Shown: positions 51,176-60,126, counted from the first letter of the stretch. The stretch is DNA of 64,000 bases from Butyricimonas sp. Marseille-P3923 (GCF_900184685.1 NZ_FXXL01000007.1:62001-126000); one strand, 5' to 3'. Notes: a model not told the origin generated them from the sequence alone. Numbers and translations: made by a program.

Positions 51176-51240
51176 TTGCCTTTGGCAAGTTGCAGGTTAC
51201 AGGTTGAATTTGCCTTCGGCAAGTTGCAAGTTGCTTTTCT
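51176..51240. repeat. TTGCC/GGCAA hairpin pair upstream of synthetase 2
   Basis: ATTGCCTTTGGCAAG and TTTGCCTTCGGCAAG are joined by TTGCAGGTTACAGGTTGAA. The unit is nearly identical to the one at 11443-11500. It lies in the 232-nt gap between divergent genes. Confidence 0.85.
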
Positions 51241-51273
51241 AGCGTTAGGGACTGTATTTTCAATTGTTATTCG

Positions 51274-51292
51274 TATTTTTGGAACGTGTTCC
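51274..51292 (+). promoter_or_regulatory. -7 element and overlapping palindrome upstream of the pentapeptide gene
   Basis: TATTTTTG (51274-51281) matches TAnnTTTG. GGAACGTGTTCC (51281-51292) is an inverted repeat of 5-bp arms with a 2-bp spacer and covers the expected transcript start near 51288. This is a good place for a repressor site. Confidence 0.5.
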
Positions 51293-51325
51293 ATGGAAAA
51301 TAAATTTTGGTAGAACGAAGAAGTT

Positions 51326-52000
51326 ATGGTATTAAGACAGAAGAACGGTAAAGAAAAAGGAGAAGTGAAGATAGCCCCGCCTATGGTGCAGAGCGCAAGG
51401 GAGAGTGGGGAGATGTTGGGCGAGTTATTGGCGGAAGAAGAGGTTTGTGACCGGATATTCAGGAAAGAAATTGTAGAGGGGGCGAACGCGGGAGATTTGG
51501 AAATAAATCACTGTGTGTTTAACGGGGTGACGTTCAGTGGTTGCCAGTTCCGGGGGGCGCAGGTGAGTGACGTGCGTTTCGAGAATTGTGATTTGTCGAA
51601 TGTCTCTTTTTTCGAGAGTTCCTTTTATCGGGTGGAATTTGTTGCTTGCAAATTATTGGGGACGAATTTTGGGGAGTGCAGTCTAAATCACGTGCTTTTG
51701 CATCATTGTAATGCCCGGTACGTGAATTTTTCCATGGGGAAGATGAAGCAGGTGTTATTCGCCCATAGTGATATGCAGAGCGGCAGTTTCGAGCGTTGTT
51801 CTTTTTCCCCGGCGAATTTTGACACGTGCAACTTGACCGAGGCGGAGTTTTCCCGTGCCACGTTGCGGGGGATGGATTTTCGTTCTTCACAGTTGGCGGG
51901 AATCCGATTGAACCCGGAGGATTTGCGGGGAGTCGTTGTTACTTCATTGCAGGCGTTGGATTTGTCCCGTTTGTTAGGGCTTGTCGTGAAGGACGAGTAG
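51326..52000 (+). CDS. Pentapeptide repeat protein
   Basis: This 224-aa protein has pentapeptide-type repeats from about residue 55 to 195: stretches such as CVFNGVTFSGCQFRGAQVSDVRFENCDLSNVSF, with A(D/N)LXX-like centres where bulky F/L occurs every fifth residue. It forms a right-handed quadrilateral beta-helix. A C-terminal segment (PEDLRGVVVTSLQALDLSRLLGLVV) is shared with several Bacteroidetes and Firmicutes pentapeptide proteins. There is no signal peptide. Qnr-like gyrase protection is possible but cannot be argued from sequence alone. It has its own -7 element and is divergent from synthetase 2, upstream of gadB. Confidence 0.88.
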   Translation: MVLRQKNGKEKGEVKIAPPMVQSARESGEMLGELLAEEEVCDRIFRKEIVEGANAGDLEINHCVFNGVTFSGCQFRGAQVSDVRFENCDLSNVSFFESSFYRVEFVACKLLGTNFGECSLNHVLLHHCNARYVNFSMGKMKQVLFAHSDMQSGSFERCSFSPANFDTCNLTEAEFSRATLRGMDFRSSQLAGIRLNPEDLRGVVVTSLQALDLSRLLGLVVKDE

Positions 52001-52135
52001 AATCAATAAATAACAAGGGGTGTTAAATGTGGCGCGAGGCTGAAACCTTCGGGCTTTCATCACGTAATTATTAGCGACCGTCGGAAAGAACGACGATTTA
52101 TTTTTCGTTATAAAATAAACTAAACTAATTAAATT

Positions 52136-53533
52136 ATGAAGACAGAAAATCCTATCACACCGGTTTTTGGGACGGATGAAGAGGCACGAGTAGCGCCTAA
52201 GTACGAGATGCCTGAGGGAATGATGCCGGGCGAAGTGGCTTATCAAATGGTTCATGACGAGGCCATGCTTGACGGGAATTCACGTTTGAATTTGGCGACA
52301 TTTGTAACCACTTGGATGGATGATTACGCCCGTAGAGTGATGACCGAGAACATGGATAAAAACATGATCGATAAGACGGAATACCCGCAGACCGCTGAAA
52401 TCGAGCGTCGTTGCGTGAATATCCTTGCTAAATTATGGAACTCCCCGGAGAAACCGTATTGCACGGGTACGAGTACCGTCGGTTCTTCCGAGGCTTGTAT
52501 GTTGGGTGGAATCTCCGCATTGAAACGTTGGCAAAAAAGACGTCGGGCAAAAGGGCTTCCCACCGATAAACCGAATTTCATTATTTCAACTTGTATGCAG
52601 GTGGTATGGGAGAAATTCGCTATTTATTGGGACGTGGAGATGCGTATGGTGCCCGTGACGATGGATAAGATCACGCTTGACCCGCAGGATGTGGTGAAGA
52701 TGTGTGACGAGAACACGATCTGTGTCGTGCCTATTCAAGGTGTAACGATTACCGGTTTGAATGATAACGTGAAAGAGATCAATGATGCGTTGGATAAATT
52801 GAATGCCGAGAAGGGTTGGGAAATTTGTATCCACGTGGATGCTGCCACGGGAGGTTTCATTCACCCGTTCATCGATCCCGACACGTTGTGGGATTTCCGT
52901 CTGAAATGGGTACTTTCTATCAGTACTTCCGGTCACAAATTCGGTATGGTGTATCCCGGTGTGGGCTGGGTGGTATGGAAAGACAAGCAATATTTGCCCG
53001 AGGAGATGAACTTTGCAGTGAATTATCTTGGTGCCAATATCCCGAGTATTTCTATCAACTTCTCTCGTCCGGGTAATCAAGTATTGGCTCAATACTATCA
53101 ATTCCTGCGTTTGGGTAAGGAGGGATACAAGAAAGTTCAACAGAACTGTATCAACGTGTGCTTGTACTTGAAAAAACAATTGCAAGACATGGGTATATTC
53201 GAGTTCTTCAGTAACGATATGCCGAACCCGTTGTTTATCTGGAAATTGAAAGAAGACAAGAAACGGAACTGGACGCTTTACGATTTATCCGACGCCCTGC
53301 ATGTGGAAGGATGGCAAGTGCCTGCTTACACGATGCCGAAAGCGATGGAAGACGTGATTATCATGCGTGTTGTTGTTCGTCAAGGTACAGGTATTGACCT
53401 CGCCGATTTGTTGATGGAAGACATCAAACGTTGCGTGAAACAACTCGATACGTTGAAAGAACCGACTAATAGTGCTATCATGTGGAGCAAGAAAGAACCG
53501 CAGAAACCAAGAGTATTCAACCACTCTCGTTAA
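52136..53533 (+). CDS. gadB: Glutamate decarboxylase
   Basis: This 465-aa PLP enzyme decarboxylates glutamate to GABA and consumes one intracellular proton. It has the family length and motifs: GTSTVGSSEACMLGG (~103-117), the cofactor pocket HVDAATGGF (~241-249) and the PLP lysine in SISTSGHKFGMVYPG (K268). A long C-terminal segment ends RVFNHSR. It is a single gene closed by a strong terminator. Downstream and nearby are glsA and gadC, giving the full glutamine/glutamate-dependent acid-resistance set. The start ATG follows an AT-rich leader without a recognisable -7 box. Confidence 0.97.
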   Translation: MKTENPITPVFGTDEEARVAPKYEMPEGMMPGEVAYQMVHDEAMLDGNSRLNLATFVTTWMDDYARRVMTENMDKNMIDKTEYPQTAEIERRCVNILAKLWNSPEKPYCTGTSTVGSSEACMLGGISALKRWQKRRRAKGLPTDKPNFIISTCMQVVWEKFAIYWDVEMRMVPVTMDKITLDPQDVVKMCDENTICVVPIQGVTITGLNDNVKEINDALDKLNAEKGWEICIHVDAATGGFIHPFIDPDTLWDFRLKWVLSISTSGHKFGMVYPGVGWVVWKDKQYLPEEMNFAVNYLGANIPSISINFSRPGNQVLAQYYQFLRLGKEGYKKVQQNCINVCLYLKKQLQDMGIFEFFSNDMPNPLFIWKLKEDKKRNWTLYDLSDALHVEGWQVPAYTMPKAMEDVIIMRVVVRQGTGIDLADLLMEDIKRCVKQLDTLKEPTNSAIMWSKKEPQKPRVFNHSR

Positions 53534-53551
53534 TCGGGGCATTTCGATGAT

Positions 53552-53590
53552 ACTAAAAAAGGGGACTTGTTACAAGTCCCTTTTTTTAGT
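53552..53590. terminator. Rho-independent terminator of gadB
   Basis: GGGACTTG (53562-53569) and CAAGTCCC (53573-53580) form an 8-bp stem extended by A-T pairs, with a 7-T run on the plus strand and A-run flanks, so it could work in both directions. Confidence 0.9.
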
Positions 53591-53658
53591 ATGTAGCGTG
53601 TAATATAAAATAACACTGTTAATTTAAATAAATCAATAGTTGGATGCTTTTTTTTATA

Positions 53659-53666
53659 TACTTTTG
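53659..53666 (+). promoter_or_regulatory. -7 element of the histidine kinase gene
   Basis: TACTTTTG matches TAnnTTTG. A GTTG lies only 16 nt upstream, which is short for the consensus. Transcription would begin near 53673, favouring the ATG at 53707 as the start. Confidence 0.45.
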
Positions 53667-53706
53667 ATAAACAGTTCATGTGAAGTTTTTTAATGCGTTT
53701 GTTATA

Positions 53707-55224
53707 ATGGAAGATCATTATTCCGAAAAAGAGGGAAATGTGTTTTTATCACAAGTTTGCGATCAGATGATCGCTAATGATTTTATTTTTAGTGCCTTAT
53801 CTGTAGGCAGTATTATTTTTAATCATGACGGTATCATCAGGCAGATGAACACCCGTGCTTTGGAGGATTTAAATTGGAAGAGGGAAGAGTTTATCGGTAA
53901 GAATCTTTTTGAAATACTGGGAGTGTTCTATGAGGTGCGGAATGTTTTGCCCGAGATAATTAATCAATTGAATCAAGGAACGAAGTTTATAGAACTTGTT
54001 CCTAATGCCTATATTCGTGTTTTAAACGGGTGTGATAAGTTCTATATAAATGGGCAATTTCTCGGGTTAAGGGAGAATGGATATTTGTCAAAGATTATTT
54101 TTCTTTTCCGGAATTACGAGCGTGAATTGACGCAAGAATACCTGTTGAATCTTGCTTTGGCGAAAACGAAGATATTTCCTTGGTTCTTCGATTTGGAACG
54201 GAATAAAATGAATATAGATCCCCGTTGGTTCGTGCACTTGGGGTATCCCGCGAGCGATTATCTATCCTCGGCGGAGTTTTCGGATATGGTGCATCCCGAT
54301 GATCGGGAAACGTTGCTTGGAGCTTTAGCGGGGCAAGTAGCGGGTAGCTTGAACAAGAAGCCGTATACCTATCGATTGCATCGTGCGGATGGCACGTGGG
54401 AATGGTTCGAGGCACAGTCAGTTTACTTGGGAGAAGTGAACGGGATGCCTTACCGTATCGTGGGTGTGTGCCAAAGTATACACGATCACAAGATGATAGA
54501 GAATAACCTGATGGATGCGCGGGATAAGGCATTGGTGAGCGATAAGTTGAAGAGTGCTTTCCTCGCGAACATGAGTCACGAGATACGTACCCCGTTGAAC
54601 GCTATCGTCGGTTTTTCCAATTTGTTGACCGATTCTGATGCAGAACTTGATGCGGAGGAGAAGAAGGAGTATGCCAAATTAATCAATACCAATAGCGAGC
54701 AGTTGTTATTGCTGATTTCGGATATTCTCGACCTGTCGAAGATCGAGGCGAATACGATGGAATTTCATTACTCGGAACAGTCATTGAATGATTTGTTCAC
54801 GGATATATATCACGCACAAGTGTTGAATATGCCCCCGAACGTGGAGCTTAGGATGGATGTACCGGAGAATAGTTTCTATCTGAGAACCGACCCGATGAGA
54901 TTGAAACAAGTGATAAACAATTTAATTAATAACGCAATCAAGTTTACTGTCGAAGGTTATATCAGTTTCGGTTATCGCGTGGCGAAAAACGGGAAAGAAG
55001 TTTGCCTGTACGTTCAAGACACGGGACCGGGAATTCCGGAAGAATCCCGTAATAAAATATTTGAACGTTTCTATAAAGCGGATTCGTTCAAAGGCGGAGT
55101 CGGACTGGGGTTATCTATCAGCCAGACGATCATGAGGTACTTTGGTGGCAATATCGAATTGAATTTCGATCTGGGACAAGGAACTTGTTTCGTGGCACGG
55201 CATCCGTTGTCATGTTGTGCATGA
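53707..55224 (+). CDS. PAS-domain sensor histidine kinase, soluble
   Basis: This protein of about 505 aa (start ATG 53707; an in-frame GTG at 53680 is possible) has no membrane segments. It contains two PAS-like domains: ~25-130, and a PAS_3/PAC pair at ~150-260 that includes HPDDRETLLGALAGQ and RLHRADGTWEWFEAQSVYL. A HisKA domain follows, with the phosphoacceptor H291 in [21 protein letters not shown] HATPase domain closes it, with NLINNAIKFT, DTGPGIP and GVGLGLSIS. No receiver domain or response regulator is adjacent, so its partner is unknown. It lies between gadB and the channel/glsA/gadC genes, so acid or metabolite sensing for the gad island is a plausible inference. HisKA sequence is very like the large kinase at 61356. 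Confidence 0.9.
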   Translation: MEDHYSEKEGNVFLSQVCDQMIANDFIFSALSVGSIIFNHDGIIRQMNTRALEDLNWKREEFIGKNLFEILGVFYEVRNVLPEIINQLNQGTKFIELVPNAYIRVLNGCDKFYINGQFLGLRENGYLSKIIFLFRNYERELTQEYLLNLALAKTKIFPWFFDLERNKMNIDPRWFVHLGYPASDYLSSAEFSDMVHPDDRETLLGALAGQVAGSLNKKPYTYRLHRADGTWEWFEAQSVYLGEVNGMPYRIVGVCQSIHDHKMIENNLMDARDKALVSDKLKSAFLANMSHEIRTPLNAIVGFSNLLTDSDAELDAEEKKEYAKLINTNSEQLLLLISDILDLSKIEANTMEFHYSEQSLNDLFTDIYHAQVLNMPPNVELRMDVPENSFYLRTDPMRLKQVINNLINNAIKFTVEGYISFGYRVAKNGKEVCLYVQDTGPGIPEESRNKIFERFYKADSFKGGVGLGLSISQTIMRYFGGNIELNFDLGQGTCFVARHPLSCCA

Positions 55225-55239
55225 TGTGTTTTGTCCGGT

Positions 55240-55917
55240 TTATTGATTCCCGTTTTTTCCTTGTCTTTTGTTCTGGAACTTGGTTGTCACGTAGGCAGTG
55301 AATATGGGGAAAAAGATCATTCCGGCGGCGGCGAGGACGACGGCGAGGACTTGCCCTAGTTTCGTGACGCCGAAGATGTTGGAACCCACAGTCGTTACGT
55401 TCATGAGTGCCCAATCGAATGCGTCCCAGTAGGTCTTCACGGGTGGATTGACGTCATGTTCCATGTAGTAGAAGATGATGCTGCAAAAGTATATTGTCGT
55501 GAATAAAATGGTCAGATAAGTGATAAGCAGATTCGTGATTTTGCTGCGGGTCATCCAACTGACGATAAGGGATACACCGTATATGCCCCGGGCAAGCGGG
55601 ATAAGCCTCAAGGCGATCCATGCCGAGTGGGATATATGCGTCGATAAACCGTACACGATATTCAAATAAGGAATGGACACGAGCAAGAAAAGGAAATTAT
55701 CCCGGAAGAAACGAGCCGTCCAACCGTTCGTGTGCCACCTCACGAAGAAATCGGCGAGGAACAGGGAACATACCCACAGGTGGAATTTTAGTATGAATGT
55801 TTCACTTAGCGCGTTATTGCCTTTTAATAATTCAATAGATGCCACCACGATGATAGCCATACTACCTATTAAAACAAGAGCATTGAGGATTTTTTCCAGA
55901 ACTTTACTTCTTTCCAT
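55240..55917 (-). CDS. Ion channel, two-transmembrane pore with voltage-sensor-like helices
   Basis: This 225-aa integral membrane protein has about five or six hydrophobic segments and a pore loop WALMNVTTVGSNIFGVTKLGQV (~165-186). The pattern (ion_trans/Ion_trans_2, K+ channel-like) suggests a tetrameric cation channel. The filter reads TTVGSN where K+ channels usually have T(V/I)GYG, so selectivity for K+ cannot be assumed. Basic residues in an S4-like stretch (ALRLIPLARGIYGVS) may sense voltage. It is beside glsA and gadC, as in other Bacteroidales acid-resistance loci, and probably helps balance charge during GABA export and proton influx. Confidence 0.82.
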   Translation of the reverse strand: MERSKVLEKILNALVLIGSMAIIVVASIELLKGNNALSETFILKFHLWVCSLFLADFFVRWHTNGWTARFFRDNFLFLLVSIPYLNIVYGLSTHISHSAWIALRLIPLARGIYGVSLIVSWMTRSKITNLLITYLTILFTTIYFCSIIFYYMEHDVNPPVKTYWDAFDWALMNVTTVGSNIFGVTKLGQVLAVVLAAAGMIFFPIFTAYVTTKFQNKRQGKNGNQ

Positions 55918-55933
55918 GATAAATGAATTTATA

Positions 55934-56059
55934 AGTTTGCCCGCGGCAAATTATAAGTTGTTTTTCACTTGAACATTTAAACTTGCTGAAAGCAAATGCA
56001 ACTTGTAACTTGCCGTAGGCAAATTCAACTTGAAACTTAGAAATTGCCGCGGGCAATTT
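55934..56059. repeat. TTGCC/GGCAA hairpin cluster between the channel gene and glsA
   Basis: Hairpin words TTTGCCCGCGGCAAA (~55938-55952), a TTGCTGAAAGCAA variant (~55983-55995), TTGCCGTAGGCAA (~56010-56022) and AATTGCCGCGGGCAATT (~56041-56057) are joined by AACTTG or TTATAAGTTG linkers. The last ends just before the glsA stop codon. Confidence 0.85.
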
Positions 56060-57022
56060 CTATTTTATTTCCAAATAGTCACCGCCGAATACGTTGATAT
56101 TCAACTTTTGTGCGATATATTTGATAGCGGCTTGTGCTTTCACGGAGTTACCGGCTTCATCCAATGGAGGAGCGAAAGCGGCGATGCCGAAGGTACCCGG
56201 AACGACTCCAAGGACTCCACCGCCGACACCCGATTTAGCGGGGACACCACTCGTATACAGCCAATCGCCCGTGTGCTCGTAGAATCCGACGGTGGCGATT
56301 AGAGAGGTGATTTTCGGGGCTAAAGAGGCATCGAATACCTGTTGTTTTGTTACCGGGTTCAGTCCCCCGTTAGCGATGGTACAGGCAGCGATAGACAATT
56401 GTTTTGCCGTTACTCCCATGGAACATTGACGGGTGTACAAGTCGAGAGCCATATTCGGCTCATCGTATATCCGGTTGAAATTCTTCAGCAACCACGCGAT
56501 AGAACGGTTATTGAAATTGGTTTCCGATTCGGACTTGTATAGTTCGTCCAGTAGTTGCAAGTCACTACCGCTCAATTCTTTCATGTTATCCGTGATGGCT
56601 TTCCATTTGGCGTCGCTATTACCGATAGGTTTCACCATACTGTCGGCGGAGATAGCCCCGGCATTTACCAACGGGGTACTCGGGTGATCGTTTTCGAGTA
56701 ATATGGCCATGATGGAATTGAAAGGTAATCCCGTGGCGTCAGCCCCGATCTGGTCGAGAACGGCTTGAGCCCCGTATTGACGTAGCACGAGTATTGCCGT
56801 GTAGACCTTGGACACGGATTCTATACCGAAAACGTAGTCCGTGTCGCCAACCGTGATTACTTCTCCCGAGGGAAGACAGACGGAAATACCGAATAGGTTG
56901 GAATCAATCTTGTCTAGAAAGGGTATGTAATTCGCATTTTTTCCTCCCTTCAAATCTTTCACTTGCGCGTGTGCCTCTTGAACTAAGTTCTTGAGGTCAT
57001 TCATTGTAATTGTCTTTTTCAT
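56060..57022 (-). CDS. glsA: Glutaminase
   Basis: This 320-aa protein belongs to the serine-dependent beta-lactamase-like glutaminase family (Glutaminase PF04960), full length. It has the SxxK motif in FGIESVSKVYTAI (catalytic Ser then Lys), the NAGAISADSM segment (~120), the conserved Tyr/Lys segment NNRSIAWLLKNFNRIYD, and GVGGGVLGVVPG near the C-terminus. It hydrolyses glutamine to glutamate and ammonia in the cytoplasm; the ammonia absorbs a proton, giving a second layer of acid resistance beside GadB/GadC. The stop codon falls next to a repeat hairpin. Confidence 0.96.
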   Translation of the reverse strand: MKKTITMNDLKNLVQEAHAQVKDLKGGKNANYIPFLDKIDSNLFGISVCLPSGEVITVGDTDYVFGIESVSKVYTAILVLRQYGAQAVLDQIGADATGLPFNSIMAILLENDHPSTPLVNAGAISADSMVKPIGNSDAKWKAITDNMKELSGSDLQLLDELYKSESETNFNNRSIAWLLKNFNRIYDEPNMALDLYTRQCSMGVTAKQLSIAACTIANGGLNPVTKQQVFDASLAPKITSLIATVGFYEHTGDWLYTSGVPAKSGVGGGVLGVVPGTFGIAAFAPPLDEAGNSVKAQAAIKYIAQKLNINVFGGDYLEIK

Positions 57023-57039
57023 ACCTGTAATTTATTATA

Positions 57040-57136
57040 GTTTATAAGGTTTGTAAAGTGGTTGGTAAGATAGTATTCTATCTCTTCCTCTATAAACAGA
57101 GGAGGAGCTGGAATACTACTTTATGGACCTTATAGA
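57040..57136. repeat. Repeat-filled gap between glsA and gadC
   Basis: It contains TTTATAAGGTTTGTAAAG, then CCTCTATAAACAGAGGAGGAGCTGGAAT (~57088-57116, the same word as 13563-13590) and TTTATGGACCTTATAGAC, which is like the arms at 48570-48705. It forms a hybrid of two repeat families. Confidence 0.75.
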
Positions 57137-58675
57137 CTATTTTGTTGTGTTTGTTGTTTGAGTTGTGGTTCCGGTCGTGGTTTGAGCCGTGGTTGCGGCT
57201 TGTACCGGTTGTTCTTCCCAGTGGAAAGGAGCGATCTGGGCGTTCGGGTCTTTCCATGATGGTTTACGTAGACTGTAGATGATAAACGGGGTGGCTACTA
57301 CCACGATACAACCGATGATCAATACGGAGAACCAAACCGTGTTACTACCCACGTTGATCTGGGAAGGCGGGATAAAGCTCAACACGAATGCCAGCAAAGC
57401 ACCGCAGAAACCGAGTCCGCCGATGATCCAAATGCCTACGTTGCTCTTTCTACCGATAGCGAAGGGACGCTCGGCTTTTTTCATCTTGTAGCGAAGTACG
57501 ATAGCCCCGGAGAACATCAACAGGTACATGATGAGGTACAATAGTACGGTCAACTGTGACAGAATTTGGTAGAATGATTGCACGGAAGGCATAACCACGA
57601 ACAAGAGAGCCAGAATAGTAACGACAGCCCCCTGTATGAAAAGAATGTTCTTTTGTACGCCAATTTTATTGGTTCTTTGGAAGAACGGTGGCAGATACCC
57701 GGCTTTACCCACGGTGAAGATACCTTTGGACGGACCGGCAACCCATGTCAATACTCCTGCCAGCACACCGAACATCAAAGCGATGGCGATAACGGGAGAA
57801 GCCCAACTGATGTGCAGGTATTTCAGATAACCGTCAAACCCGACAAGCAAACTCTGCGTCAAATTGATGTCTTTTGCCGGAATGATCAAACCCAAGGCGA
57901 AAGTACCGAGCACGAAGATAATAACGGTGATACCCGCGCCGATGAAGATGGCTTTCGGGTAATTCTTGGAGGCGGGTGCTTTCACGTCCATGACGTGGAT
58001 ACCCATCATCTCCATACCTGCGTAGAACAGGAAGATTCCCGATGCCAGTACGAGGTTGTCGAAATTGGTCAGGTCAGGGAAGAAACCTTGGCTCATGTCC
58101 ATGTTGTTGTGTCCGCCCGTGGAGATGTAGATGATTCCGAAGATAATCAGTAACCCTGCCGGGATAATGGTTCCGACCATGGCACCGATTTTGGAAACTT
58201 TACCAACCCAGCCCAAACCTTTCAGGGAGATAAACGTGGCAATCCAGTAGATAGCCAACACGGTTATCAACGTGAAGAGCTTGTTTGAAGCAAGCAGAGC
58301 ATCCTCTGACGTGTCCAGACCGATGTAAGCGATAGACACGGCACCGAAAGTCAGCACGGTAGGATACCATATCGTACTCTCGATCCATTGTAGGAATATG
58401 GCGAGGAATCCTACTCTTTTCCCGTAAGCTTCTCCGACCCAACGGAAAACTCCACCCTCTTTTTGGGAGAACATGGCGGCAAGTTCTGCCGCTACCAGTG
58501 CTGTTGGAACTAAGAATACGATGGCCGCGAACAAGTAGTAGAACGCGGAACTCAATCCGTAGACGGCTTCTGCCGGAAGTCCACGGAGACTCACTACCGC
58601 CGCGACGTTCATGATCGCCAAGGTCATTACGCCGAGTTTCATCGCGGTACTTTTCGTGTTTGAATTTGTTGTCAT
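57137..58675 (-). CDS. gadC: Glutamate/GABA antiporter
   Basis: This 512-aa APC-superfamily protein has 12 membrane segments and the amino acid antiporter start GVMTLAIMNVAAVVSLRGLPAEAVYG. GadC-type residues are conserved around helix 1, and AFVLSFIPPSQI lies before the last helices. It exchanges external glutamate for internal GABA, completing the acid-resistance cycle with GadB and GlsA. After the last helix a hydrophilic tail (~475-512) contains WEEQPVQAATTAQ and a Thr/Gln-rich low-complexity end. In Escherichia coli GadC the C-terminal tail forms a pH-controlled plug; the tail here has a different sequence and may do so, but this is inference. Confidence 0.95.
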   Translation of the reverse strand: MTTNSNTKSTAMKLGVMTLAIMNVAAVVSLRGLPAEAVYGLSSAFYYLFAAIVFLVPTALVAAELAAMFSQKEGGVFRWVGEAYGKRVGFLAIFLQWIESTIWYPTVLTFGAVSIAYIGLDTSEDALLASNKLFTLITVLAIYWIATFISLKGLGWVGKVSKIGAMVGTIIPAGLLIIFGIIYISTGGHNNMDMSQGFFPDLTNFDNLVLASGIFLFYAGMEMMGIHVMDVKAPASKNYPKAIFIGAGITVIIFVLGTFALGLIIPAKDINLTQSLLVGFDGYLKYLHISWASPVIAIALMFGVLAGVLTWVAGPSKGIFTVGKAGYLPPFFQRTNKIGVQKNILFIQGAVVTILALLFVVMPSVQSFYQILSQLTVLLYLIMYLLMFSGAIVLRYKMKKAERPFAIGRKSNVGIWIIGGLGFCGALLAFVLSFIPPSQINVGSNTVWFSVLIIGCIVVVATPFIIYSLRKPSWKDPNAQIAPFHWEEQPVQAATTAQTTTGTTTQTTNTTK

Positions 58676-58789
58676 CTTAAATTAATTTAGTTTAGAATGT
58701 TATATTTAATATGATGGTTAGTTCATTTTGCTCTCTTGCATGGGATAAATACGGGAGTAGGGAAATGAAGGTTGTTCTACTCACAATAT

Positions 58790-59998
58790 TTAACTTTGAG
58801 TTTGCATACCGAGGGCGGCACTGTTTCTTCTGAAATAAGCGTACACGGTAAAGGCTCCACCCAGTATCATGCTTAGCAGGAACGGGAAGTAGGAGGCGTC
58901 CGTGGAGAAGAGGTCTTGCAGCCATTGGGTGATGAACGGATAGGTGATAATCGCGACGTAATTCATTGACATAACGAGTGCAAGGGCAAATGTCGCGTGT
59001 GATTCCACCGTGCTTGAGGAAGTTTTGTCGTATATGATCGGTTGCATGGCTCCGTAACCTAACCCGATGAGTATAATGCCTATCGTCAGTATAACGGGAC
59101 CTGCTTTCAGTATGAATAAAATAAAACCGACGGCAATAGCGCAAAGGGCGATAAAGTTCGTGTATGTTTTCAAAACTGAAATAATGTTGTTGATAAAAAA
59201 TCCCGGTATTGTCATGGCGAGGAAGAACACGGAAATAAGCGTACCGGCAATGTCCGGATCCTTGTAGTGTTTCATTGTTTCCATGTAAATGGAGAGATTG
59301 AACGGTACGGTTAAAACCAAAAAGGTGATGAAATAATAAAGAAGCATCAAAGAAACAGGCCAATTGTGTTTCGTGCTTGACGCGGATGGGGTAGTGGAGG
59401 CGGTCGTCGTTTTGGGTGCAACAGTATGTGGTGTGGAGTCCAGTTTAAAGGCGAATAACAGAGAAATCCCCGACAGGCAATATACCAGAAAGGCGTAATG
59501 CCAGTTGATATCGGCAAGGACTCCGGCGAGGAATGTCGCCAACACGAGCGTTAAGTTCGTGATTGATGAGGCAATACCCAATTGCCGGGTACGATAGCGT
59601 TTGGAAAAGTTATCCGCGATAAGTCCCGTGGAAAAAGGAATGATCATTCCGGCACCAATTCCCAACAATGCGCTGATAACAAGTAATAGCGCGAGAGAAT
59701 TGCTGAAAGGGTACACGACACTACACCCGAAGAAGATAGCTAATCCGATAATGAGAATCCGTTTCTTGTTCACGTGCAGGGAAAGTCGTCCCGCCAGCAG
59801 GATAAAGGGTACAATAATAAACGAGGGAAGGGATTCCAGCATTTGTAATTCCAAATCGCTTGCTCCTTTGAAAATATGTTCGAGATCGCCCAAGATAGGG
59901 GATATGGCTAATCCCGGCAGGGAAGTAACCATGGAAATAGAATAAATGGCAAGAAGCGCAGTCAGCGTGATCGTACCATGACCTGTTTGTATCTTCAT
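58790..59998 (-). CDS. Major facilitator superfamily transporter
   Basis: This 402-aa protein has 12 predicted membrane segments with the MFS-type loop LLAGRLSLHVNKKRILI between helices 2 and 3. A hydrophilic centre follows at ~185-215 (DSTPHTVAPKTTTASTTPSASS), a Thr/Ser/Pro-rich linker between the two six-helix halves. It resembles sugar/drug efflux permeases, with the substrate unknown. It is on the same strand as gadC, 114 nt upstream, so a shared role in acid resistance is possible but not shown. Confidence 0.88.
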   Translation of the reverse strand: MKIQTGHGTITLTALLAIYSISMVTSLPGLAISPILGDLEHIFKGASDLELQMLESLPSFIIVPFILLAGRLSLHVNKKRILIIGLAIFFGCSVVYPFSNSLALLLVISALLGIGAGMIIPFSTGLIADNFSKRYRTRQLGIASSITNLTLVLATFLAGVLADINWHYAFLVYCLSGISLLFAFKLDSTPHTVAPKTTTASTTPSASSTKHNWPVSLMLLYYFITFLVLTVPFNLSIYMETMKHYKDPDIAGTLISVFFLAMTIPGFFINNIISVLKTYTNFIALCAIAVGFILFILKAGPVILTIGIILIGLGYGAMQPIIYDKTSSSTVESHATFALALVMSMNYVAIITYPFITQWLQDLFSTDASYFPFLLSMILGGAFTVYAYFRRNSAALGMQTQS

Positions 59999-60054
59999 TT
60001 TGGTATCGTTTAGTTCTAGTCCCTATACGGGAGAGAGAAGGAAAAGATTATTAA

Positions 60055-60105
60055 TTTTAGATTTTAAATATTAGATTTCTCCCCGCTTACCCCGTTTCTT
60101 TGGGC
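60055..60105. repeat. Degenerate TTTTAGATTT / CCGCTTACC repeat
   Basis: TTTTAGATTTTAAATATTAGA is followed by TTTCTCCCCGCTTACCCCGTTTC, a weakened copy of the module at 6382-6434. Confidence 0.6.
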
Positions 60106-60126
60106 TAATCATAAATCGAGAAATCG

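Noticed and set aside
51094-51294. 67-codon N-terminal extension of acyl-CoA synthetase 2
   Set aside because: The extension is translated TTGCC/GGCAA repeat sequence, and the paralogue aligns from the ATG at 51093.
51326-52000. Quinolone-resistance (Qnr) assignment for the pentapeptide protein
   Set aside because: Length is similar, but pentapeptide proteins are common and no Qnr-specific loops could be recognised by eye.
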